Shown here: positions 45,640 through 56,526 of the stretch, in pieces
Layout: the number at the start of each line of letters is the position of its first letter
Numbering within the stretch: position 1 is the stretch's first letter
Assembly (NCBI GenBank): GCA_944474755.1
Contig: OX104114.1
Span: forward strand, 24,141,220 to 24,205,219
Length of the DNA: 64,000 nt
Direction: 5' to 3'
DNA from: Limnoperna fortunei
Taxonomy: Eukaryota > Mollusca > Bivalvia > Mytilida > Modiolidae
Program-made: the position numbers and the translations under genes
The notes under the pieces: generated by a model
What the model was told of the DNA's origin: nothing
Databases searched by the model: none
What the model saw: only the letters and a program-made list of their open reading frames with translations

Positions 45640-46130
45640 AAAAGATACTGACGAAAAATGGCAAAAATCAACAATGTTGACGACATAGGGACAATAACAA
45701 ATATAAGGCATCATCCTACAACTCCAACTCAGTGGATAGTTTTGAAGAGCTTTTGATGCTGAGAAAGTAAGGTTACTTTGGTTGCCTGTATTTATTATAC
45801 TTTATTAGCCAAAAAATATATATTAATAGACTGTTCTTTTTAGCAATGGCGGCTATCTTGGGTGGTAGACGACCATGATGTTTGCATTTTTGGTAGAGAA
45901 CATCCTAAAAATATTTCATGAGAAACATAGTTTAGGGGCTAATACTGCTAAACGGATGTTCAAAAAAATTTAAGCCTGATATAATGTTTGTAGATCTAAA
46001 AGACTATAACATTATAATATTTCAATTTTAATGATAAAAACAATAAAAATCATCAATTTTGACGATTAAAGGGGCAATAACTCCTTAACTTCGCATCAAT
46101 TGAGAGTCAGTTTGCAGATTTTTTTTCTGA
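45640..46130. repeat. Degenerate long-period repeat
   Basis: A block near 45645-45740 (gatctaaaagatactgac, aaaaatcaacaatgttgacga, ggacaataac) recurs near 45990-46095 (gatctaaaagactataac, aaaaatcatcaattttgacga, ggggcaataactcc). Between them is ttagcaatggcggctatcttg. It resembles the array at 48.2-49.0 kb in style. Non-coding. Confidence 0.5.
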
Positions 46131-46139
46131 AGTAGGAAA

Positions 46140-46740
46140 ATCGCTTCAGTTTTCCTCTGTCTTATAACTCCCTGTTCAATTTTTGGCTAAAGGGGCCAGG
46201 TTTGTTGGACATGGACGTGAAATGACTAAAGTTTTAAAGCAATCCCCTCAACAGGAGCTCAGTGTAAACTATTGACAATTATAAGGTCTGGCCATGTTCT
46301 TTTCGCATAGAACCCGCTCGCAATAATCTATTTATGAAACATTTCTTCAAGAAAAAGTGGTTAAAATATTACTACAAATATTTTTGCATTAACTTAATAA
46401 CATAGGATAATGATTGTAACGGGTCTGTTATAAGACTGCAGAGACTTGTCCCTTTGTTAAAACAAGGAAATTACATTAGCTGTTTTCAACGCCAGGAAAG
46501 TTGCAAAAGGCTGGAATTCTTTCTCGTCCGCAGCATTGCATTCAAGTCTAAAGTCTTGAGAGTTCGTGTCGCTAGATTAAGTTTGTGTATTGTATTTTTC
46601 TGCGTTTGTTGTTTGTCGCATGGCTTCGTATTAGCGTTTTTTAACTGTAAAATTGGATTGCCACTTTATTTTTTGTTGCGCTTATATCCACTCAAAGGTA
46701 GCACTTTTTTACGTAATGATTTATCAAATAATATACACAG
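46140..46740. other. Spacer, nothing recognised
   Basis: A plus-strand frame at 46454-46753 starts at TTG, has no domain and runs into the SINE fragment that follows. I do not call it a gene. Confidence 0.4.
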
Positions 46741-46741
46741 G

Positions 46742-46910
46742 GATTCAGATTGATTGATTGATTGGATGTCTGCTTTACGTCCAGCGAGCAGTATTTCAGC
46801 TATATTCAGGACAGTAACAAGTTAACAAACACTAAATCAACGGAAAATATGGGTGGGATGGGTCAGAGGGAATACAATTTTGACTGCCAATGGAAAAGTA
46901 TTGCCCTGTT
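46742..46910 (-). repeat. SINE family 2 3' part, antisense
   Basis: Starts with the complement of the (aatc)n tail (gattgattgattggatgtc). It continues with tgctttacgtccagcgagca, cagctatattcagga, gtgggatgggtcagaggg and ttttgactgccaatgg, all shared inverted with 32370-32530. 5'-truncated. Confidence 0.85.
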
Positions 46911-48240
46911 TAATAACAAGAATTGTGGACAGAATATTTGTTTTCTAAAAAAACTCAGACATATCAATTTTTTCTTTGTATTACAATGAAATCAAGCATT
47001 AGTAACTAATAAAAGATCAAATTTCTCCGTTGCATCTAACAAGACAAAATTGTAGATTACGGCATGAATTGATGTGCTCGTTTGTAGAATGGTTGTTTGT
47101 CAATAACACGGTAATAGTTTACCAAGATATTTTATAATGACTTTATTTGAAATCGTCACGATTGCTATTAGACAAGACAAAACAGTGTCTTTAAATTTCT
47201 TACTTTATTCGTCTGATTTGTAAATTTTCGTTTGGATATACTTGTTTAAGTCTGAAATTTATCTGTCTTGGTCTTCTTGTCGGTGTGATTTGCATCCTAA
47301 TTCTAAATCCTACTTTTGAGTCACTACAAACGGTGACCTCCCTTGTTTATATACAAACTTTAACTACATCAAGAAATGTCTGTGAAATGAGAGTAGACAC
47401 TTGTCGAGTTTCTCATCGATATATGGGAAAAGTCAAATGAGGTATTAAAGATTGCCAAAGTAAATGTGAAAACATGTGATCGATTTTGAAAGATTAATTG
47501 CCAAAAGCAAACAATAAAGTCCTTGTGAATGCTATACAATATGTGAAGGATTAACATCAACTTACGATAAAAAAACACTCGTTGTAGTAACTAAATAGTT
47601 AACAGCAGTGTCCGTGTTAGAATATCAGTGCAAACAACGTACGCCAATACAGCTGTAAATGCTGCTGTCCATGAACATTATACATTTGACATTTCAAAAG
47701 TTGATCACGTTTGTCGTAGAATCTAGGTTTTAGTGTTTACGAGTTTATGTCTAGGAAAAATATTGCATGTGTATCATCTTAATTTCGGTTAAATTACGTC
47801 ATCATAGTTTGTACATGACACAATTTACTCATGATTAATGACGATAGCCAGTGAGGCACTTTATTATAGAAAGTAGACTAGTTTCTTGTTATTTGAATAC
47901 TGAAGTCAAAGTTACAAAATGATTGAAATTTAACAGAAGACTTTTTTTTTAAGGAAACACTGGTGGTGCCCCTTTCCGTTAGCAAAAACATCATTAAATA
48001 CGTGTATGACGTTTGCGACAGACTGTTTAAAAGAATAATTACGTGAATTTGTTCATGTCTGTCTTATGCAGTATAGCATCAGTACCATAGTTTTCTCAGT
48101 TTATTATTACGTCTATATATTAGAAGTTGATCCTATTAAAACAAGAAACTCTTAAAAGTCTGTATCGCTCACTTGATTTTCCACGCAATAAAAAAGCGTT
48201 TCACTGATATTAAACTACATATGTAAGTCCTGTAATTTTC
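46910..48240. other. AT-rich spacer, nothing recognised
   Basis: No domain-bearing frames or shared repeats in about 1.3 kb. Confidence 0.4.
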
Positions 48241-48244
48241 AATT

Positions 48245-49020
48245 TTCCCATAGAGTCCTAAGTTAAACTAAGTCCTGGGGTGGCGGCCATTTTGAATATC
48301 CAATTGTCACAAAACACATAAACTTTATAGAACCATCCAAACAATATTGCTGTTAAGGTTTGCTTCAATTGGTTAACCGGTTTCAGAGAAGAAACCTTAT
48401 TTTCACATAGGGACCTATTGTACACTAAGTCACGCAGTGGCGGCCTTTTCAAATTTCAGATTGGCATATAAAACAAACTTTGTTTACCCTTTAAAGGGAA
48501 TAACCCCTAAAAGGGGTCATCTGACGGCTACGGCCCAATGGAGACTTGTAGAATTTAATAAGCAGAACATATAAGCACGCATCAGCTTTTTGTCTGCAAT
48601 AGTTTTCATACAATACGCAAAAACATGATTTTTTAACATAAATAAAGGTGCGAAACCCTTACAATGGGTCATCAGATGACAGATAGGGACTTTTGTAGAA
48701 TTTCGTAAGCTGAACATGAACGCAGGCAATAGCTTCTCTCTATGTGCATTAGCACTAAGCAAAAACATTATTTTTTTACTTGGATAAAAGGGCAAAACTC
48801 CTAAAAGCGGTCACCCGATCACTCAGATAAAATGGAGACTTTTGTAGAGATTCTTTAGCTGAACATTTCAGCAAGCAACAACTCTTCTCTATTTTCTATA
48901 TTTTTCATTCTGAAAGGCAAACACATTAAAAACGTATTTTTTACTGTTAAGGGCAAAACTCCTAAAAAGGTTAATCTGACAACTTCGACAAATTACAGTC
49001 TTTTGTATAACTTTTTATTC
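48245..49020. repeat. Degenerate tandem array, ~150-170-bp units
   Basis: Two units carry a tggcggcc..ttt..aat block (48278, 48433) and four carry a gggcaaaactcctaaaa.ggtcat.tga block (48492, 48647, 48790, 48952), each followed by gagacttttgtagaattt and agctgaacat. Units have drifted strongly, so the array is old. The minus-strand frame at 48517-48795 is a by-product. Confidence 0.7.
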
Positions 49021-49029
49021 TGAAGAACC

Positions 49030-50600
49030 TTAGACCCATCAGATTTTAGCTATCTGGTTTTTTTTTAGTTATACGCCATTTAAAGTGATTTTACCATATG
49101 TTCTATTTGTAGTAACAGCGGTCATGTTCTTGATTTGATCCATTCAAAAAAAGGATCATTTGTTGCTATATATCGTTCTTGCAAAATTTAAGTTAAGTTG
49201 GTTAGGTTGTTTCAGATGAGATTTTTGAAATTGTTTATGGATGACATACAACTATTTTTGACCTTTAAAGGGGCAGCTATGATCCAAATTGTTTAAGACC
49301 ATGTGAGCAAAAAAAATACATTTATTTCGTATTTTGTATAATTTTCATTTAGTATCAGTAAAAACTACCAGGTCATGGTCCGTCCGTTGACTGGGTTTCT
49401 GCCTACAAATTTAGTCATTCTTTTTCAACCGGCTTTTTGTTGTCGATGAATTTGTTTTATGCATATAATTGAACATCAGGTTCTGGATCGGCGATGGTGA
49501 AAAATTAATATTTTTTTGAACCAATGTATTTATCAGCGATCAGTCACTTATCGGTCAGCGCTGAGAATTCGGTCATTAATTAATCGTCAAAGGGTTTCGT
49601 TTAATGGTGAAAATACAAGGTACTAGTATTTAAATCGCATTGTAATGCTTATACAAAGAACATATTCACTAATAATTTTAAAATGGCGTTTAGTTTCAAT
49701 TGAATATTTGTAGTACTACAGTTTTAACAGTTTAAATATAGAAACAAAATTTAAATGGATGTGAACACAGGAAAGTCTTCTAAAGACTGTTTAAAAGCCA
49801 AGTACGTGTGGTCTGATCACATATAATCGCCTTATACATTATTAGCAGCATCATCGTATTGATAACTGATAGCACTTAATAAGGAATATATCAAGGTGTT
49901 AATATTGATAGCGTCATTTAATTAACACTAGATCGTCCATGAACCAAACATTTAAATTTTCCACAATACACAACAAACTATCAGGCGGTAAAGGCGGTTC
50001 TATCTGGATGTATTTGCCCAGTTCACGTTTAAATATTTCTGCTGCATAGGGGGCATACTTCTGAAATTAAAGATACTAGAAGCTAGATGGGCGCTTTGTA
50101 AAGTTAGAGGTTAAGCAACATAAACATGTACGTGTAAATTGAAAAGTCACTACAAACCAGAAATTAAGGATATGAAATATATTTTGCGCGTTAAATTGTA
50201 CTATACAAGTCGGGTAATTGGCCTTTTCTCTACTTTTTTTAACTAACTAAAAATGTTCTTCATAACATTAAGTAAATAATAATAAATAATAACTAGTTGC
50301 TGATTAAAAAAGTTTATCAGATCAATTTGAGAGTTTGCACTGATATAAAAGCATCATTCTTGAATTCAAAACTGATCTTGAAAAAGGGGAACCAACACTA
50401 TGTAAGTTGATCTTCAGTTAACGCTTCTAAGAAGTGGGATAACTGTAGGTATGCGGGGTCGTCGTAGTATAAGTAAAATTATTAGAGGATTGACAACAAC
50501 TCTTCGTAGGAAGCAACAGTCTATGTTTATTCTGGTTTCTAGTTTCGGCAGTTGCCTGCCGTTTTCATGACAATAATTATTTAAAATTAACAAGTACTAT
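49030..50600. other. AT-rich spacer with faint gatcagtca-type words
   Basis: The section 49480-49590 (cggcgatggtg, cagcgatcagtcac, tcggtcagcgctgag, cggtcattaatt) loosely resembles 58690-58800 and 59280-59330, the target sequence around a SINE. Nothing else was seen. Confidence 0.35.
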
Positions 50601-50642
50601 TTTTCAGGTATTCAACATAATAAAAATATATATAAACCTAAC

Positions 50643-51390
50643 ATGTCTGAAAATTTCACATCTGATCATCACAATGCCGATTACGTCACTGTAATTGGTA
50701 TCGCCGTTACCACAGACGATATAAATTCCTGTTTAAGAACCGAAGAATCATATATTAGAATTTTATCAACAGCAGAACCTTTGGGGTGTGAAAAAGAAAA
50801 CGTAAGGAAATATGGCTTAAACAAAGACTACTCTAAAAAAGATATCGAATACACAAACGAAACCGCAGTGTTCGAATTGCTACAAGTATTTTGCGAGTAA
50901 CTCATCATTAAATAGGCACAACAAAAGATTTCACGGACCATCCCTAACAAGGTATGAATGTAAACATTCCCAATCGAATTTAGGAAGAAAAGATAACGTC
51001 ATACAGTACATAAAGAATAAACACCCAACTTATCCTATTGATGATTTCGTTACATTTATCACACAATCTAGAGAAATGACCACACCCGTGAAAAAATGGA
51101 ACCCTCCATTTGAAGCGATACCAATAAAAGGAACTCCGAAATGTGTGTTTAAACCGGGAAAATGTCCATATGAATACAACCCAAATACTGTAAAGAATAC
51201 AACAATACTAGAAGATTTATACCTCTCAACTTCGGATGAATCATTTCAGGAAGGCCCGTTAATTACTAACTTACGGATACATAATGGACACAACCCTGTT
51301 ACCTGATTTAATTAAAAAAGATTCGAACACCACCGTTTGCTTAGGCGAACTTTCAGAAGAAGACCCTGCAAAACCGATCTATTTTTAGTA
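50643..51390 (+). pseudogene. Decayed C2H2 zinc-finger gene
   Basis: The ATG at 50643 (adenine at -3, with an acceptor-like tttttcag 37 nt upstream at about 50598-50606) opens a frame to 50900. The coding sense shifts by one frame near 50821-50866 into a frame open to 51303. There, finger 1 is perfect: CSNCYKYFASNSSLNRHNKR then FH (50869-50934), CX2CX12HX4H. Finger 2 (50953-51023) has its second Cys replaced by Ser and first His by Tyr (YECKHSQ, then VIQYIKNKH). After a further frame change near 51285 a run LIKKDSNTTVCLGELSEEDP ends at 51390. Two frameshifts and a ruined second finger make this a pseudogene. The family beyond C2H2 is unknown; it may be transposon-associated, given the sequence that follows. 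Confidence 0.65.
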
Positions 51391-51589
51391 ACGGAGTTAT
51401 CTGCCCCAAACCCCAAAGTTCAGATAAACCCCGAAACCATGACAGATATCAAAAATCTAAAGTGGGGAAAATGTTGTCCGACTCATGACCATGATTTCTC
51501 ATGCAAAAAAAATTTTCGATCCACTTCCTGTTTACGCGTTTTTGACTCGAAAACCGTCAGAAATAATATAATAAACATGGGTTTTAGGA

Positions 51590-51760
51590 GGGCGTACGCC
51601 CCTTCCGCCCCTCTGAATCCGTCACTGATCTGACTAAACGGCCTCCGTGACACTGGAGGCCGATCCAGAGCTATAATTTGAAAATCACAAATTTTTGCAA
51701 CGAAACTCCAAGGGATGGGTCAAGACCCCCTGGATCCGCCACCGTGACAGATGCTGTGCA
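51590..51760. repeat. Transposon-end-like sequences and a perfect hairpin
   Basis: 51640-51661 is a perfect 7-bp stem, ggcctcc/ggaggcc, around gtgacact. On its left, the complement reads gatcagtgacggattcagag gggcgg; on its right, at about 51716-51751, the complement reads cacggtggcggatccagggg. I know such gtggcggatccaggg edges as termini of repeats in marine animals. No transposase seen. Confidence 0.4.
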
Positions 51761-52289
51761 CACATAATGACCAGCCGGAGTAAAATATTCAAAAGGAAAA
51801 GCAATCACTGAGCAGACTCCTATCCACTCCGTAATATTACGCATTACTAAGCAACCGAGCATTGGCAGCAATGGTAAGAACAATTCCTGAAGGATTTCTG
51901 ATATATAAAATAATGTTAATTTGAAAAAATGTCTCAACGCTTTGAAAATATTTTGTATTTATATTTCGGGTTTTGTCATTTACAAATTTAAACCTATTAT
52001 GTTATTTTGGTTCTTGCTCGTATATAATTATGAGCATATAAACTTAGTAGACTTGCACATTTTAAATTAACATTTAAGATGATGTATTTTCAATGGGACA
52101 AACGTAATATTTTTAAAACTGCTAGAAAATGTAAATCATTTGCTACTTCACGATATTTAATATTATTATATTAAGTCTAATTTGTATATTGTTGTTACAG
52201 GGTTTTTTTAATGTTTTTGAAAACAACTAAAAACAAAAAAAATTGAAGCAGGCAATATATCAGAAAAATCAGACCTACATTTGATATAA

Positions 52290-52950
52290 AGGGTTGAAAA
52301 ATGTGCGACAAATCGTTTTCAAGTTATGGCTCTGTACACGTTTCGGCTAATCAGTTTTTGGCTTGTAACTTTTAAACCGTCAGAGAAAATACTCCTCTCA
52401 TTAAGACCTTTATATGACACAAAGGGTCCAAAACTGTTCCACAAACGGTTTTCGAGTTAAGACCCTTGACGCGTTTCGGCTTATTCGTTTGTAGCTTATA
52501 ACTTTTTAGATAATAAACACATGGGTTTTTTGTGACCGTCAAAACAAGCCCTTAGATTTAGGACTACAATTGATTGGTAACCGGCAGCCATTTTCAAAAT
52601 GACCTACACAGGAAACCGTTTTATAGAATAACACATAAACCGTACAAAATTGAAGCAGACAATACAAGGGAAAAATGTCGGTCACATCGAAATGTACAAA
52701 AAAAAATGTTCCCGGTACTTGTCGTTTTTGAGTTATTGCCCTTGATTCATATTTTGAAAATGGTTTGTGGTTTATAACTTTTAAAAGGTTACAGATGATG
52801 AATGAAACATATGGTTCATTTGAAAGTGAATTAAAATTTCTACAATTTGAGCCCAAGATGTACATGATTCGGTCGAGTGGTTTCAAAATGGTGGCCAAAA
52901 ACATATCGTTAACTGCGTTACTTGTCAATAAATTTTAAATCGTTAGATTA
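52290..52950. repeat. Degenerate long-period repeat
   Basis: A block around gttttcgagtta..cccttga.gcgtttcgg.t and cttgtaacttttaaaccg recurs near 52320-52385, 52450-52510, 52725-52780 and faintly at 52925, with a period that has slipped to about 105-270 bp. The frame at 52539-52928 on the minus strand is a by-product. Confidence 0.45.
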
Positions 52951-52959
52951 TATAGAAAA

Positions 52960-53249
52960 CATACACGTTTTTAGTCTCAAGCTATTCGATTTAAGACCAA
53001 AGTCGAATGGTTATGGGCTCCTTAAATTTCCACATTTGCTTTTAAATCATGGTAATATTAATCAATGTTTCTAAAAAATAATGATGCAATAATACAGATT
53101 ACAACATCTGCATTTCCATATATTCACCTATTTAGTATTCAAAGAATTTTTCAAAAGTGAAATTACTTTTAAAGCCACACGCACAAAGCAAACCTTTATT
53201 AGTACCAATATTTGTGATTGTACCAACTGAAAAAAGGAATGGGAAAATC
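52960..53249. other. Spacer, nothing recognised
   Basis: Left flank of the large duplication. No feature. Confidence 0.4.
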
Positions 53250-53814
53250 AAATGGAGGCATATACGGAATGACATACTATGTAGATTGAATAAGCAAATC
53301 CATAAAAACCACGTACTTATAGATAACACTAACACTAAAATGCAGGGAAAGACCTCACATTGTTCTCTGAACAAATGACTTTTAATTCTTATTGCGTTTC
53401 AACTTCAGTCTGATTTTTTAAGTCTGGTTATACGTAAAAAATAGTGTTTATTATTCATTTTGAGTCTCTTCTAAAAATAACGAATACAACTTAAGACTTC
53501 TTCACAATTGATTATTGATACTAAATGTAGCAAGTCATAGACAAATCAATTGTTGCTTCATTTTTTAGCGCCCGACTTTGGTTACTATGTCAATCCCCTT
53601 CTTATAGTTTTATTACCTTTTCGTAACAAAATACCATTGAATGGAGTATTAAATAAAATTAAATAATTAACGTATAGTTGTGTGCCGAACGTGATGATAT
53701 ACAATGTATCATAATGCGTGTCTGTCATTCGTAAATAAATCTGTTAGCACCTAGTTCTTTAGAACGCAATTTTGTTTTTCATGAATTGTTTCTTTGCTCG
53801 AGTAGGGTTGCAGG

Positions 53815-54035
53815 ACACTTTACGTTATATTGTGGCGTTCAATTCTTATTGGGCTAAGAAGCCTGTGTACCCGATGACAACCATCAGCTTTCGCCTGGAC
53901 AATTGGCGATCCTTGTAAATTATTGCTGAAGTTAAATACACTCTGTTGGCAGTAAGAATCGAAGCAGTAATCTTCGTATCGAAGCAACAGCAAATGACTA
54001 AACCTCTTAGCCATTTGACCAATGTATTTTTTACT
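53815..54035 (-). repeat. SINE family 1, antisense, first duplicated copy
   Basis: Shows tgtggcgttcaattcttatt gg, gtgtacccgatg, cgcctggacaattggcgatc cttg, aagttaaatacactctg and a damaged tRNA-like head ending near gccatttgacc. It was present before the 1.6-kb duplication, because both copies carry it at the same place. Confidence 0.65.
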
Positions 54036-55409
54036 TTTTGTGTGAACATTAGCTTTTATTTTATTTTCTGCACATTTCATCTAAAAATGACTTAAAAGTG
54101 GTGCTTAAAACACAACAAAATTGAATACGCCAATCAGCTTGTATGTTAAATAGTTTTTACCATCAAAAATTAAAGAAGAAAGATCTGTCCGATTGCGACT
54201 GTCATCCTGAATAAGAGTATACATGTTTGAAATACAAAGACATTTTACACAACAGTATATATTTCTTTCATGTAGTTTGACGATATTCTAACACTTTTAG
54301 ATTTTTATGTCAATAGATTGACGCAGACCTGATGTGCATTTTCACACTTGTATAGTTAAGATTTGACAACTACAAGTTCAATTCTATTTGTTTAACATAA
54401 TGCCGACTTTGAATCTTTCTAATCAACGAAAAACATTTAAGGCAAAAATCGACAATATTTACATTTCATTCTAATAAAGATGTGTTTTTGGTTTTAATTG
54501 TGGCAAAAAAAACTAACATTACTTTCTAGGAGAGATTTGAAAATGACGCCAATTATTTCTAGTAATAACTATGTTTTAACGAGGTCAAAAATGTACATTT
54601 AAGACAAACCATCAATCCAACATGATTCTATTATTGTAATATATTTCTTAAATTATTTATTATATGTTCAAATGTAATACCTGTTGCTGTATGGCTTATT
54701 TTTATGTTTAGGAAAAACTTATTGACAGAGTTTTTTTACCTTTGTTTTTGTGTGTAGTATTGCAATGATACATGTACCGTGTATGTTTATTGTGTACATA
54801 TGTTTCTTTTTGTATGTAGTTTACTTGTCTTTACCTGTATTTATCAAATGGAGGCATATACGGAATGACATACTATGTAGATTGAATAAGCAAATCCATA
54901 AAGACCATGTACATATAGATAACACTAACACTAAAATGCAGGGAAAGACCTCACATTGTTCTCTGAACAAATGACTTTTAATTCTTATTGCGTTTCAACT
55001 TCAGTCTGATTTTTTAAGTCTGGTTATACGTAAAAAATAGTGTTTATTATTCATTTTGAGTCTCTTCTAAAAATAACGAATACAACTTAAGACTTCTTCA
55101 CAATTGATTATTGATACTAAATGTAGCAAGTCATAGACAAATCAATTGTTGCTTCATTTTTTAGCGCCCGACTTTGGTTACTATGTCAATCCCCTTCTTA
55201 TAGTTTTATTACCTTTTCGTAACAAAATATCATTGAATGGAGTATTAAATAAAATTAAATAATTAACGTATAGTTGTGTGCCGAACGTGATGATATACAA
55301 TGTATCATAATGCGTGTCTGTCATTCGTAAATAAATCTGTTAGCACCTAGTTCTTTAGAACGCAATTTTGTTTTTCATGAATTGTTTCTTTGCTCGAGTA
55401 GGGTTGCAG

Positions 55410-55635
55410 GACACTTTACGTTATATTGTGGCGTTCAATTCTTATTGGGTTAAGAAGCCTTTGTACCCGATGACAACCACCAGCATTCGCCTGGACAATT
55501 GGCGATCCTTGTAAATTATTGCTGAAGTTAAATACACTCTGTTGGCAGTAAGAATCGAAGCAGTAATCTTCCTATCGAAGCAACAGCAAATGACTAAACC
55601 TCTTAGCCATTTGACCAATGTATTTTTTTACTTTT
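55410..55635 (-). repeat. SINE family 1, antisense, second duplicated copy
   Basis: Near-identical to 53815-54035; scattered substitutions (for example gggtta for gggcta) are the visible divergence between the duplicates. Confidence 0.65.
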
Positions 55636-56526
55636 TGTGTGAACATTTGCTTTTATTTTATTTTCTGCACATTTCATCTAAAAATGACATAAAAGTGGTG
55701 CTTAAAACACAACAAAATTGAATACGCCAATCAGCTTGTATGTTAGTTTTTACCATCAAAAATTAAAGAAGAAAGATCTGTCCGATTGTGACTGTCATCC
55801 TGAATAAGAGTATACATGTTTGAAATACAAAGACATTTTACACAACAGTGTCAAAACCAAATATATTTCTTTCATGTAGTTTGACGATATTCTAACACTT
55901 TTAGATTTGTATGTCAATAGATTGACGCAAACCTGATTAGCATTTTCACACCTGTATAGTTAAGATTTGACAACTACAAGTTCAATTCTATTTGTTTAAC
56001 ATAATGCCGACTTCGAATCTTTCTAATCAACGAAAAACATTTAAGGCAAAAATCGACAATATTTACATTTCATTCTAATAAAGATGTGTTTTTGGTTTTA
56101 ATTGTGGCAAAAAAAACTAACATTACTTTCTAGGAGAGATTTGAAAATGACGCCAATTATTTCTAGTAATAACTATGTTTTAACGAGGTCAAAAATGTAC
56201 ATTTAAGACAAACCATCAATCCAACATGATTCTATTAATGTAATATATTTCTTAAATTATTTATTATATGTTCAAATGTAATACCTGTTGCTGTATGGCT
56301 TATTTTTATGTTTAGGAAAAACTTATTGACAGTTTTTTTACCTTTGTTTTTGTGTGTAGTATTGCAATGATACATGTACCGTGTATGTTTATTGTGTACA
56401 TATGTTTCTTTTTGTGTGTAGTTTACTTGTCTTTACCTGTATTTATCATTACAACCTGCAGAAGTTATCGAGCGGTCGATGGATTGTCCAATCGAGTATT
56501 TTTATTTTATACAGCCATGAATATTT

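Larger units (their letters stand above)
53250..56447. repeat. Tandem duplication of a 1.6-kb unit
   Basis: 53250-54845 (1596 bp) is followed directly by a second copy 54846-56447 (1602 bp), nearly identical throughout with a few small indels (for example gtgtcaaaaccaa added near 55850). The three junctions share only atc, so the duplication arose at short homology. Each copy contains an antisense SINE family 1 (53815-54035, 55410-55635). The unit does not begin TG or end CA, so it is not a pair of LTRs. The second copy ends 80 nt before the LINE reading frame, so the unit might be part of that element's 5' region. Confidence 0.9.

Noticed and set aside
46454..46753. 99-codon hydrophobic protein
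   Set aside because: It starts at TTG, has no conserved pattern and reads into an antisense SINE.
52539..52928. 129-codon cysteine-rich protein on the minus strand
   Set aside because: It falls inside a degenerate repeated block with drifting period and shows no recognisable domain.
53250..56447. Two LTRs of a retrovirus-like element
   Set aside because: The copies abut with no internal region, lack TG...CA ends, and contain a SINE rather than LTR signals.
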